From the NCBI RefSeq assembly GCF_016458275.1, contig NZ_JAEMHM010000006.1, forward strand, positions 235,494 to 299,493: a stretch of DNA of 64,000 bases, read 5' to 3'. This DNA comes from Geomesophilobacter sediminis (lineage in GTDB: Bacteria; Desulfobacterota; Desulfuromonadia; Geobacterales; Geobacteraceae). The first letter of the stretch is position 1, and the number at the start of each line of letters is the position of its first letter. Position numbers and translations under genes: made by a program. This document shows, piece after piece, positions 43,993 to 54,100 of the stretch. The notes beneath the pieces are model-generated. The model was not told the origin of the DNA, did not search any database, and saw only the letters and a program-made list of their open reading frames with translations.

Positions 43993-44942
43993 TGCACAAG
44001 GTCGCTTTTCTGGTCGCCGTTATGGCGCCGATGATGGCGTTCGCAGCCGACCATGGCAAAACTGAGCAGACAATAAAGCAGCGGAGTGTGGCGCCGGTCG
44101 AGAAACAGGCAGAGCAGTTCCCTCCCGAAGGGGAGTTTCCAGTCGTGATTCCCCCGGAGGTCACGACGACCATCCGACTCTCGAGCTCCGATCTTAACCG
44201 GATTTCCTGCACTGCGGAGATCAAGGAGGCCCTGACATCTACCGAGAAGGGGGTCACCATCAAGATCACCGGGAAGGACGCCTTCGTGAAGTTCAAGGTT
44301 ACGAAGCGGGGCGACAGGATGGTCTACTCCACCACGCCTACCGAAGTCTATGTCGTGTGCGGGGATGAAACCTACAGCATGATCGCCTTCCCCCAGCGTA
44401 TTCCTTCCCAGACCATCCGGCTTTCCTCCGGCAAGGAGAAGAGGATCAAGGAAAACATCTCCCTCTATTCCGGCCTGCCTTTCGAGAAGAAACTGCTCAA
44501 GATCATCAAGGAAGTTTTCACTGAGCAGATCCCCGACTCTTACACGGTCACAAGGGAAGTAAAGCGATTCGACGCGTACAAGGAAATCAGGCTGACCCTC
44601 CGGAGAACGGTGGACATCGAAGGTGAGGGACTCCGGGTGAAGGAGTACGAGGTTGCCCTCAAGGATGGTATTCCCCAGTTCAAGATGAACGAGAAGATGT
44701 TCATCCGCACGGAGCTCGCGGAGAATCCGGTTGCGGTCTCCCTTGAACGGCATCTTCTCCGGGGAGGGGACACTTCCAGGCTTTTCATTGTCGAGCAGCG
44801 TGCCACCAGGCAAGGGATGAAAAGACTCGACGGAGAGCTCCCGGTCATGGACGCCAGACCCCACGAAGCTCGCCAGCCCCAGAGGAAGGGACTGGAGCAC
44901 GAAGCGGGCTTCAAGGCACAGGAGGCAGACGATGAAAAATAG
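43989..44942 (+). CDS. traK: TraK secretin-like core protein
   Basis: 317 residues. Signal peptide MMHKVAFLVAVMAPMMAFAAD, then a linker with many Glu and Pro, then the VirB9/TraK-like region: TIRLSSSDLNRISCTAEI (about 59-76) and VVCGDETYSMIAFPQRIPSQTIRLSSG. The C-terminal 60 residues are charged. TraK, with lipoprotein TraV and TraB, forms the outer-membrane ring. Starts in ATGATG overlapping traE; its own end overlaps traB by 11 bp. Confidence 0.9.
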   Translation: MMHKVAFLVAVMAPMMAFAADHGKTEQTIKQRSVAPVEKQAEQFPPEGEFPVVIPPEVTTTIRLSSSDLNRISCTAEIKEALTSTEKGVTIKITGKDAFVKFKVTKRGDRMVYSTTPTEVYVVCGDETYSMIAFPQRIPSQTIRLSSGKEKRIKENISLYSGLPFEKKLLKIIKEVFTEQIPDSYTVTREVKRFDAYKEIRLTLRRTVDIEGEGLRVKEYEVALKDGIPQFKMNEKMFIRTELAENPVAVSLERHLLRGGDTSRLFIVEQRATRQGMKRLDGELPVMDARPHEARQPQRKGLEHEAGFKAQEADDEK

Positions 44943-46182
44943 GCTTCTGTCCTACTGGAACAGTCTGAACTCTGGGCAACGCCGTACCGCGGTCATATTC
45001 GGAATCGGGATTTTCACCGTCTTGCTGAGCGTTGCCATCTACCTGACGAGCAGCAGGAGCGATCAGAAGACAGGAGAGGAGAAGAAAAGCTCGCCTATCA
45101 GCCTTGAACCGAAGCTGCTGGAGAAGAACCAGTTTCTGGAGAGCCAAAAAGAGATTACCCGGCGCGACGAAAAGGTGGCCGAGCTGCAGAAAAAGCTCGA
45201 GGAGATCTCCCAGCAGAAAAACAGCCAGGTGGCGATGAATGTCCAACAGCCGGCTCCAATGCCTGCGAGCGGGCAGCCGGCCACTACCGCAGCCCTGCAC
45301 CAGCAAAGCCCGTCTGACGCAAGCGGCGCAAGGCCGATCGGCGGCAGACAGCGTGTTCCTCAGCCTCCGCCGCTTCCCCAGAGTGCCATCCCGCCACCAC
45401 CCTCCATGCCGAGCAGTGCGCAGGGGCAACCGATTCCGCCGCCCGAAACGGAGGTGGGCGACATCAATCTTGTCGTTGGTCCTGCGCAAGGCGCTCCGTC
45501 CAGAGATACCGTGGAAGATAAAAAAAAAGAGAACGTTACAGTCTATCTTCCACCATCTTTCATGGAGGCGACCCTTCTTTCCGGATTGGACGCACCAACC
45601 GCCTCGGAAGCGAAAGGTAATCCCGTGCCGGTACTCCTGAAGGTGAAGACCCCCGCGGTGCTCCCCAACAGCGTCAAGGCAAACCTGAAGGGGTGCTTCG
45701 TCATCGCGGATGGGAGGGGAAACCTCGCCACCGAAAGGGCGGAGCTGCTCCTAGTTTCCTTGTCGTGTCTGGACAGGAAGGGACAGGCAGTCATCGACCA
45801 GAAGGTGAAAGGCTTCGTCGTTGACGAGGACGGCAAGATCGGTCTGCGTGGCAAGGTGGTGGCGAAGATGGGAGCGATGGTCGCCCGGAGCATGATCGCC
45901 GGCTTTTTCGGCGGCGTCGGCGACGTCCTCAAGGCTTCGGCAACAACGACTTCGGTCAGCGCCCTTGGGACTACACAGTCGATCAACGCCAACGACCTGG
46001 CGGTTGCAGGAGTCGGTAACGGGCTTTCCAGCGGCTTCAAGGAAATCCAGAAATTCTACATGGAACTGGCCCGGCAGACGCTGCCGGTCATCGAGGTGGG
46101 CGCCACCAAGCCGGTCACGCTTGTGGTGAGCGAAGGAACGAACCTGGAGATCAAGAAGATCTCGAAGGGAGGGGCTAAGTGA
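44932..46182 (+). CDS. traB: TraB (VirB10-like) channel protein
   Basis: 416 residues. N-terminal cytoplasmic part, one membrane helix (about 22-40, VIFGIGIFTVLLSVAIYL), a coiled coil (about 62-92), a Pro-rich periplasmic stretch (about 100-175), and a C-terminal VirB10-like barrel with FMEATLLSGLDAPTASEAKGNPVPVLLKVKTPAVLPN and VVAKMGAMVARSMIAGFFGGVGDVLKASA. It spans both membranes and links energy to the outer ring. Overlaps traK and traV. Confidence 0.93.
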   Translation: MKNRLLSYWNSLNSGQRRTAVIFGIGIFTVLLSVAIYLTSSRSDQKTGEEKKSSPISLEPKLLEKNQFLESQKEITRRDEKVAELQKKLEEISQQKNSQVAMNVQQPAPMPASGQPATTAALHQQSPSDASGARPIGGRQRVPQPPPLPQSAIPPPPSMPSSAQGQPIPPPETEVGDINLVVGPAQGAPSRDTVEDKKKENVTVYLPPSFMEATLLSGLDAPTASEAKGNPVPVLLKVKTPAVLPNSVKANLKGCFVIADGRGNLATERAELLLVSLSCLDRKGQAVIDQKVKGFVVDEDGKIGLRGKVVAKMGAMVARSMIAGFFGGVGDVLKASATTTSVSALGTTQSINANDLAVAGVGNGLSSGFKEIQKFYMELARQTLPVIEVGATKPVTLVVSEGTNLEIKKISKGGAK

Positions 46183-46703
46183 GAAAGGCCGCATTACTTT
46201 TCAGCGCGTTTTTCCTTGGAGGATGCGCATTCTTGAATCCGTACGAGAGCGATTTCAGTTGTCCGGAAGGAAATAACGGGAAATGCGTCTCCGTGCAGCA
46301 GGCATACGAGGACAACGGCTCGGTTCCCACGAAGGCCACTACAGACGTCTCAAGGAAAGGGAACTGCACTTCCAGCTACAGTGAAATCGACGGTGCGGTG
46401 TCGCTCGATACTGTCTGTTCAGATCCGCAACCGGCGACAACTTCAACCCCTGCCGCAACCATGGTGCTCAACCAGGAAGACCGGAACTACAACCACTACC
46501 GCTCGGCACTCTTCGAAAAATTCAACGGCCTCCTGAAGGAACCGGTGACACCGGTGGTGGCTCCCCCGAAAGCGATGAGGGTTCTGCTTCTCCCCTACAC
46601 CGGGCAGGAAAACGAGTTCTACATGCTCAGGTACGTCTACTTCTTCGTTGATGAGCCCCGCTGGATTCTTGGCGATTCAGTCCTTGAGGAAGAGGAGGAA
46701 TAG
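46179..46703 (+). CDS. traV: TraV outer-membrane lipoprotein
   Basis: 174 residues from a GTG with AGGGAGGGG upstream. Lipobox LGGC (about 13-16) followed by AFLNPYESDFSCPEGNNGKCVS, the TraV signature. The C-terminal part is acidic (VLEEEEE). It anchors the TraK ring to the outer membrane. Starts before the traB stop (GTGA overlap). Confidence 0.9.
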   Translation: MRKAALLFSAFFLGGCAFLNPYESDFSCPEGNNGKCVSVQQAYEDNGSVPTKATTDVSRKGNCTSSYSEIDGAVSLDTVCSDPQPATTSTPAATMVLNQEDRNYNHYRSALFEKFNGLLKEPVTPVVAPPKAMRVLLLPYTGQENEFYMLRYVYFFVDEPRWILGDSVLEEEEE

Positions 46704-46705
46704 AC

Positions 46706-49159
46706 GTGGGACTGTTCGATCTCATCTTCGGCAAAGACGGCGGAGCCACCGTTGCGGGACTGCGGGCCATGACAGAGCGCGACCGGTTCGCCGAGTACCT
46801 GCCGTGGGAAGCCTACGGCCCTGAATCCCGGCTCTATATCAATATCGACAACACCGTGGGGATGATGTGGGAGTGCTCGCCGCTGGTCTTTGCGGGAGAG
46901 TCGACCATGAGAACGCTTGAGGGGCTTTTCCGTCTCAATCTTCCCGACGGGGCGATCATGCAGTTCATCCTTTTCGCCGACCCGGACGTCACGCCGATCA
47001 TCCGGGACTTCAACTCGATGAAGTCCCGGAAAAGCGAGCTGATTCAGGATGTCGCAGAAAACGTTTCCGATTTCTATTTGTCAGGGGTCGAGGGCCTCCC
47101 GAATCTGTCCGGGATACCTATCCGCAACTTCCGGCTCTTTTTCACCGTGAAATTCCCCGACAGGGAACTGCCGAACGTCAACATCGACGAGATCAACGGG
47201 ACGGTCCATGAGATCCTCCAGGGTGCCGGGCTTTCGCCCAGGAGCGTTGAGCCTGGGGTACTGCTCGATTGGTTGCGCCGGATGATGAACGACACCCCGT
47301 CGGAAAACAACGGCCACTACGACGACCGCAAGGAGATCCGCAAGCAGGTACTCCTCGCCACCCCGATCGAAACCGGCTTCTCGCGGTTGAAGTTCGGCTC
47401 GAAGTGCTTCCGCTGCGTGACGCCGCGCTCCTACCCGCGAGAGGGAAACCCGATCCAGACCAACAAGCTTTTCGGCGGGATCATGGGACAGCCAACCGAC
47501 TCGGACCAGATCAGGACGCCGTTCTTTTTCACCCTGAATATCATCCTCAAGAACCAGAAGCAGAAGCTCCACACCAAGTGCAACCTCGTTCTCCAGCAGA
47601 AGGGGGTCGGTTCCTTCGCCCCGTCCCTCGCCCGCAAGCAGGAAGAATACATGTGGGCGGCCGACGAACTGGAGCGGGGAACGAAGTTCTTCAAGATCAT
47701 TCCAGTGCTCTGGGTCTACGGCAGCGATGAATGGCTGGTGAACGAGTCTGTCACCAGGGCCAAGCGTGTGTGGGAGGGTCAGGGATACGTGATGCAGGAG
47801 GATAAGGGCATTCTCCCTATCCTCTTCATCTCCGCCCTGCCGTTCGGCCTCTACGACATCAAGAGCAACGTCGAAACACTTGACCGGGACCAGATCATGC
47901 CGGTGGGCAGCATTGCCGCCACCCTGCCGGTGCAGGGGGACTTCTCCGGCCTGGGCCGGCCGGCGATGCTCTTTGCCGGCAGAAAGGGACAACTGTTCGG
48001 CCTCGACATCTTTCACAAGAAGGGGGTCAACAACCACAACGCGATGGTCTGCGCGGAGAGCGGAGCCGGCAAGAGCTTCTTTCTGAACTATCTCCTCTTC
48101 AACTACTACGCCTTGAAAGCGAAGGTGAGGGTGATCGACATCGGCGGCTCCTACAAAAAGATGACCATGCTGTGCGGCGCCCGCTATCTGGATTTCTCGG
48201 AGGATTCGGACGTCTGCCTCAACCCGTTCACGAACATCGTGGACGTGGAGCACGACATCCCAATCATCGCCCCGATCGTGGCGCAGATGATCTTCTCCTC
48301 CGGCAACTCCAGCCCGAGCGAAACCGAGATGACCCTCATCAAGGAAGCGGTCCGCTGGGCATGGCAGCAGGAAGGGAATGACGCCGGGATCGACACCGTC
48401 CACGAGTATCTGTCCAACTTCGACCGCTATTCCAACGTCGGCGGCGAGGTGAAGGATGCGGCTGCCCGCCTCGCCTTCAATCTTGGGGATTTTCGGAGTG
48501 ACGGTCCGTTCGGCCGCTTCTTCAACGGCAAAAGCACCTTCGACATCGCCAACGACGAGTTCGTTGTTCTCGAACTCGAACATCTCGTGCAGAAAAAGTC
48601 GCTCTTCAGGGTCGTCACCCTCCAGGTGATCAACGCCGTGACCCAGGACCTCTATCTGTCCGACCGTTCCGACCGGCGGCTGATAGTGTTCGACGAGGCA
48701 TGGCAGTTCCTGGGGGAGAGCTCGACCCTGAAGGAAGTCATCGAAGAAGGGTACCGCCGCGCACGCAAGTACGGCGGCAGCTTCACCATAATCACCCAGT
48801 CGGTACTGGACATGAAGCGTTTCGGCGGCGTCGGAAACGTCATCAGGGAGAACTCCGCCTTCAAGTTCTATCTCGAATCCAAAGCATTCGAGGAAGCGCG
48901 GAACGAGAAGATGCTCGACTACGACGACTTCACCATGGATATCCTCAAGTCCACCAAGAGCGCCAAGCCGAGGTACTCGGAGATCTTCATGGATACGCCA
49001 TACGGCGTGGGAGTGGGGAGACTGGCGGTCGATCCCTTCTCCTACTACGTCTTCACGTCGGATGCGGACGAGATCACGGAAATCGAGCAGCTGGTAGATG
49101 GAGGCATGGGGTACGAGGATGCGATTAGGGAGATGGTTAGGAAATATCGCGGCGATTAG
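46706..49159 (+). CDS. traC: TraC (VirB4-like) ATPase
   Basis: 817 residues, normal for TraC. Walker A in CAESGAGKSFFLNYLLFNYY (about 450-469); Walker B RLIVFDEAWQFLGE (about 655-668); N-terminal VirB4-type domain with FAEYLPWEAYGPESRLYINIDNTVGMMWECSP. Powers pilus assembly at the inner membrane. Starts at a GTG three bases after traV. Its 3' end overlaps the signal peptide of the next gene by about 40 bp. Confidence 0.95.
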   Translation: MGLFDLIFGKDGGATVAGLRAMTERDRFAEYLPWEAYGPESRLYINIDNTVGMMWECSPLVFAGESTMRTLEGLFRLNLPDGAIMQFILFADPDVTPIIRDFNSMKSRKSELIQDVAENVSDFYLSGVEGLPNLSGIPIRNFRLFFTVKFPDRELPNVNIDEINGTVHEILQGAGLSPRSVEPGVLLDWLRRMMNDTPSENNGHYDDRKEIRKQVLLATPIETGFSRLKFGSKCFRCVTPRSYPREGNPIQTNKLFGGIMGQPTDSDQIRTPFFFTLNIILKNQKQKLHTKCNLVLQQKGVGSFAPSLARKQEEYMWAADELERGTKFFKIIPVLWVYGSDEWLVNESVTRAKRVWEGQGYVMQEDKGILPILFISALPFGLYDIKSNVETLDRDQIMPVGSIAATLPVQGDFSGLGRPAMLFAGRKGQLFGLDIFHKKGVNNHNAMVCAESGAGKSFFLNYLLFNYYALKAKVRVIDIGGSYKKMTMLCGARYLDFSEDSDVCLNPFTNIVDVEHDIPIIAPIVAQMIFSSGNSSPSETEMTLIKEAVRWAWQQEGNDAGIDTVHEYLSNFDRYSNVGGEVKDAAARLAFNLGDFRSDGPFGRFFNGKSTFDIANDEFVVLELEHLVQKKSLFRVVTLQVINAVTQDLYLSDRSDRRLIVFDEAWQFLGESSTLKEVIEEGYRRARKYGGSFTIITQSVLDMKRFGGVGNVIRENSAFKFYLESKAFEEARNEKMLDYDDFTMDILKSTKSAKPRYSEIFMDTPYGVGVGRLAVDPFSYYVFTSDADEITEIEQLVDGGMGYEDAIREMVRKYRGD

Positions 49160-51116
49160 CGTTATGGCAACAGTCATGGCCGGCAATGCCCTGGGAGGAA
49201 CATACGACGACGCCAAGAGTGCCGGGACGGGCTCCGCGCAGACTGCGCTCTCCCGTTTCGGGAGCCAGGACGGGTCGAACCAGAACATCTCCCAGCCGTT
49301 GACGAGCCCGACGAAGCTCTTGCAGACCGTGGACGGTTCACAGAGTTTCCAGGCGAACATCACCTCGCCCTCTTCGGCGAAATTCCTGGAGGTCTTCATC
49401 CAGCCGGCAGGGACCGGCGACCTGCAGAAGGTCATCGTCAGCCAGGACCTCGACACCAACGGAACGTTCGATTACGTCTATACCCTTCCGAGAGCGGTTT
49501 CAGGGGTCTGCGGCAACGGTTATATCGCCTGCGATCCGGGGACCTGGAACCATTGCCAGTATTTCAAGTGGACGGCCGGTCCCGACGGAAAAATCGCCGA
49601 TTCCGCCACATCGATCACCGACTTGGGGGGCTGTTACTGCATCAATCAGAGCTGCGGCAGCAACCTCGTCTGGGCGAACAGCGCGGTGATCCTCCAGGAC
49701 CTGGGAGGAGGAATCGTCAATGCCATCCATAACGGCAATTCCGCCTTCACCATCACCAGCGTCAACTACGACCTCACGACAATCGACTACTTCGGCCGCG
49801 TAACTGGCAACTCGACGACCGCCTCCGGCTCCATCAATTCGCTAGCTTCATCGCCGACCGTAAGCACCCTGAGCGGCTACTACACCAACTGGGCCGGATT
49901 GACCGCGGGCAGGGACAACGCCGCCATCGCCCAGTCCACGGACCCGAATAGCCTTTACTACCTGATCTCCAATTCCGGTGCCTCCACCCAGGCGAGTGGC
50001 AAGATGAGCGCCTGTACTGTGAAGCGCAACGGTGCGGTGCAGACAACGGTCCGGACGATCAACGACTCGGGGACCGGCCAGCTCTGCACCGACCACTTGG
50101 TCTATATAAAGGTCCACAAGGTGAGCGATTCCGAATACCAGATGCAGTACGTCGATACCGGCCCCGGCGGTCTCGGGACGGCCCATTCCAACTGCGGCGA
50201 CAATCCTGGCGGGAACGGCTGGCATACCATAAAAGACGTCATTCTTACTCCGCCCGACCCGAACCGGCTGGAAAAGATGATGCAGGCGAACCTCACTCTA
50301 TCCAACATATCCGGCCCTGGCTGTTCTTCCGGCTCCGGCTCGGTAGACGGGATAGTGAACGGCTTCGACACCTCCCTCCAGACCAGCGTTGTCTGTCCAT
50401 CTTCTGGCGCCCAGTTTCCGACGTACAACTGGAGCTACTACATTCAGATAAAGGAGGACCAGTACGGCGAAGGGGTGGACAACCAGTGCGCAACGCTCGA
50501 GAACGACCCGGATTGCCGGTTGCAGAACGAAACAGTCGACGGCGTTCAGACCATGCTGAACTTCAACGCCACCGGGCTCACTCCACTTCCCAGTTGCCGG
50601 CAGTTCATCGGCCAGGTGGGGACCAACACCATCTGCCGCAACTGGTGGCAAAAGAAGCGGAGCTACGTCTGCGGCAACCAGGCATACGATTTTTCGGCCA
50701 TCGGAACCAGGTTCGGCAAGGTCACCACGACCGTTACCGACAACACCTCCAGCCTCGACTTCCAGGACAAACGCCTCACGGCCGGAGGCTGGAGCGACGC
50801 GACCGGCAGTTTCGCCCTTCCCGGACGCGACCAGTCCCCCACCTGCGAGCAGGCATGCAAGACCAGAAAACCCAAGAACGACACCCAGGTGACGGTATCG
50901 GGCGATGTCACAGAGATGAGGAATCCCGCGACCTCATACGACTTCTTCTACCGGGTGTGCGACCGCAACAACGTCTGTCCCGCAGGTCCGGGGGAAGAGA
51001 TCGTCAAGGACTGCCAGTGCATCAACGATTTCAACGAGGCGGCGACAATCATCCAGACGCTCCGGACGGCGGGGAAAGACACCATCTGCACCACCGGCGC
51101 AAAGAAACCGCTGTAG
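49119..51116 (+). CDS. Cys-rich exported transfer-operon protein of unknown function
   Basis: 665 residues from ATG 49119 (MRLGRWLGNIAAISVMATVMAGNALG as signal peptide), inside traC's 3' end; ATG 49164 would cut that signal. Many cysteines are spread in loops, with VCGNGYIACDPGTWNHCQYF, CYCINQSCGSNL and a C-terminal EIVKDCQCINDFNEAATIIQTLRTAGKDTIC, a stretch that reminds me of TraN-like proteins. Ser/Thr-rich beta-type repeats dominate the middle. No membrane segment after the signal. It likely sits in the outer envelope or on the cell surface. A split relative of TraN or a new mating factor are both possible. Confidence 0.7.
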   Translation: MRLGRWLGNIAAISVMATVMAGNALGGTYDDAKSAGTGSAQTALSRFGSQDGSNQNISQPLTSPTKLLQTVDGSQSFQANITSPSSAKFLEVFIQPAGTGDLQKVIVSQDLDTNGTFDYVYTLPRAVSGVCGNGYIACDPGTWNHCQYFKWTAGPDGKIADSATSITDLGGCYCINQSCGSNLVWANSAVILQDLGGGIVNAIHNGNSAFTITSVNYDLTTIDYFGRVTGNSTTASGSINSLASSPTVSTLSGYYTNWAGLTAGRDNAAIAQSTDPNSLYYLISNSGASTQASGKMSACTVKRNGAVQTTVRTINDSGTGQLCTDHLVYIKVHKVSDSEYQMQYVDTGPGGLGTAHSNCGDNPGGNGWHTIKDVILTPPDPNRLEKMMQANLTLSNISGPGCSSGSGSVDGIVNGFDTSLQTSVVCPSSGAQFPTYNWSYYIQIKEDQYGEGVDNQCATLENDPDCRLQNETVDGVQTMLNFNATGLTPLPSCRQFIGQVGTNTICRNWWQKKRSYVCGNQAYDFSAIGTRFGKVTTTVTDNTSSLDFQDKRLTAGGWSDATGSFALPGRDQSPTCEQACKTRKPKNDTQVTVSGDVTEMRNPATSYDFFYRVCDRNNVCPAGPGEEIVKDCQCINDFNEAATIIQTLRTAGKDTICTTGAKKPL

Positions 51117-51132
51117 GTCGAGGTGAGACAGC

Positions 51133-54100
51133 ATGATGTTCCGAATCCTATACGCCATGATCCATGCAACCCTGATCATCTCCCTCAGTGGCATCCCCCG
51201 GACGGCCCTCGCCGCGGTGAGCTGCCAGGATCAGATCAACCCGAACACGACGATCCGCTACAGCGACACCCTCGTCTCCTTCGTCTCGTACAACGGCAAG
51301 ACCTACGCCATCGCAAAATCGGCGGCGACCGGCGGCACCTCCGAAGCGGAGACTTTCTTCGATTTCTCGGCCAACATCACTCGCGCCTACACCATGACCG
51401 GCGACAGCACCGGTTCCCTGAAAAACCTCCTCTCGCTCGGCAAGTTCGGAGCTGCAAAGCCGGTGAAGATCGACAGCGCCGACACTGAGAAGTTCATCCT
51501 CACTCAGTACGGCAAGTACCTGGGAAGCGCCTCCACGCCCAAAAGCACCTACCTTGACGCCTGGAAGGAATACGGCGCGAGCGGTTTCACCACCGTTGAC
51601 GGCTCCGCGCTTTCCTACACTAACTGGGCTTCTCCAGTGTACAGCGGACAGGACCCGCAGGCAGTCGTCATGGGCGGAGACGGCAAATGGACGAGCGGGC
51701 TTGACGGGACGAGGAGCGGGCAGATCGTCCAGTTCGACGGGGTGCTCGATTGCGCCGCCTCGTTTTCGCCTCCCCAGACGGGAGACGGCACGACCACTAC
51801 ACCTCCGACGACCAGAACGAGTGGTCCCGATCTCTCGAAGCCGGTCTGCGGCCAGGATCTCAACAACAACGGCTACGCCGCCGACCTGGGGGAGATAGCG
51901 AACTGCATCCAGACGACCCAAGGGCTCTTCTGTCCCGTAGGGTCCGTCAACTGCGTGGAGACCTATTCCGCCCCGATCTGTCCCAGCGGTTCCGCTTTGA
52001 ACACCTCGCGGGACATGTGCCAAGCCGATGCCGTCGTCACCTGTGGGAGCGGCTACAGCTACGATCCGTCGTTGGACAAGTGCGTTCGGTCGATCGATTG
52101 CCCGGAAAACGGACTATTCAATCCGGTAACCGACCGTTGCGAGAAGCTGGTCCAGAACGACTGCCCGACCGGATACTCCTACGACGGCAACAGCTCGAGT
52201 CCAACCTACGACCGCTGCGTGAAGTCCGCCACATGCAACGACGGCGGTTCGTTCATCGCCAGCAGTGACCGGTGCGAACGTGCCTGGATGCCGGTCTGCG
52301 ACTCCGCCAATGGCTATTCCTACAACTCCGCCACCGGACAGTGCCAGCGCTCTCCCGTCTGCTCATCTGGCTCCTACAATCCCGCCTACGACCTGTGCAC
52401 GAAGCAGTACGCAATCTCCTGCCCGTCCGGGTACAACTACAGCGCGACGACCGGTCGCTGCGAAATGCAGCCGGTCTGCCCGAGCGGCACATCGTTTAAC
52501 AGCATCACCAACCGGTGCGAAACATCCGCTACCACCATCACCGGATACACCCAACCGATCACCGGCAAGACAGAGATCATCAAGTACAAGGCCAGAGGAA
52601 ACACGAGCACCGGAATAACCCAGTACTCAACCTCTCCGCTGGCCCTCGACAGTCTTAGCTTCGACTTCATCCTGCAGAACGGCCAGGTCGTGCTCAAAAA
52701 GGAGTGCGCCTGGGGAGGCGCGGGGAACTGCGGTTGCGACCGGCCACACTGGAACGGCTGGTGCCGAGCGGGCACGGACCTGACCCAGACCAGGAACGGC
52801 AACACCCTCACCGTGGTCGCCACCATCTTCGACTGGAACTATGACTATTACTCCCCCTACTGCGATCCCGGCTACACCCTGTTCTATGATTACGATTCAG
52901 GGTCTCCCTACTGCATGGGGTGTCCGACTCAGGCTTATGACTGGGAAAGCGGGAGTTACTACACCTACTACTCCTGTTCTGGAGAGGTGCGATATCCCGC
53001 TTCCAAGTCTTACACGACAGGCGCCGCGGCAAGCGCCGACCTGTCGGAGTTCGTTTCGTGTCCCGCGGGTTACACCCTGACGAGCCCGCCCAGCGCCTCC
53101 ACATGCACGACGATCGTGAGCCAGTGGGGCGTCCAGACCGGCATCACCGACTGCACCCAATCCGGCCTTTATACCTGCTCCGCCCCGGTCAACGCCTGCG
53201 TTGCCGGCTACACCCTGTCGGGAAGCGTATGCTACCAGAACCCGACCTGTCCCTCCGGTTCCTTCGACAGTACGACCCATACCTGTTATGCCCCGGCCTC
53301 CTTGCTCTGCGACGACGGCTTTCGCCTCGACACCGCAGCGAACACTTGCGTCAAGTCACCTTCCTGTCCGGGAGGTGTTCTCAACACCGGGACGGATGTC
53401 TGCGAAGCGACCGTGACGAAGGACTGCGGTACCTATGCCTTCGACAGCGGCGCCAATGTCTGCTATTCGGCGCCGGTCTGTTCCGCCGGGGTCTACGACG
53501 CCACCTTCAACCTCTGTCTCGGCGCCTTGACAAGAAACTGCGGCTCCTATGCCTGGAGCCAGCCGGACTTCAAGTGCCTGCAAGCGGTCTCGTGCCCCAA
53601 GCCTGACGGTTTTTCGCAGTCGTCTTCAGTGGCCTTTTCCAGCTCTCTCGACAGGTGCGTCTCCGAAGCGCAGCACGACTGTCCGGCCGGGACCGCCTAC
53701 AACGGGCTTCCCGTCGAGAAGTGCGAGGCGGTGCCGATCTGCACCGGCGACGGGATCTACAACACGACGGTCCACAGCTGCTTCCTGGGGATGAACACCT
53801 GTCCGCTCGGGACACAGTACACCTGCATGGACAACAACGGGACCATGCAGTGCTCGCCCAACCAGTGCTTCACCGCAGGGACAAGCGGTACCGAAGAGAC
53901 GACGGTCATGGACGAGTCGATGATGCAGGACGACGGCCAGCGGGACGAGAACGGCAACTGCCTCGACCAGCTCTTTGTCTTCAACGGCAAGTCGTCCCGC
54001 TGCCGGCCGCCGGGACTCACGGTGGGAATGATCAACAACTGCTGCGAAAGCGACAGCGTCGGCACGGACGACATGGGGAGTAACATCTCCATGGTCGCCA

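Noticed and set aside
47081..49459. Long open frame antisense to traC (about 790 codons)
   Set aside because: Shadow of the traC reading frame; no family features and no ribosome site.
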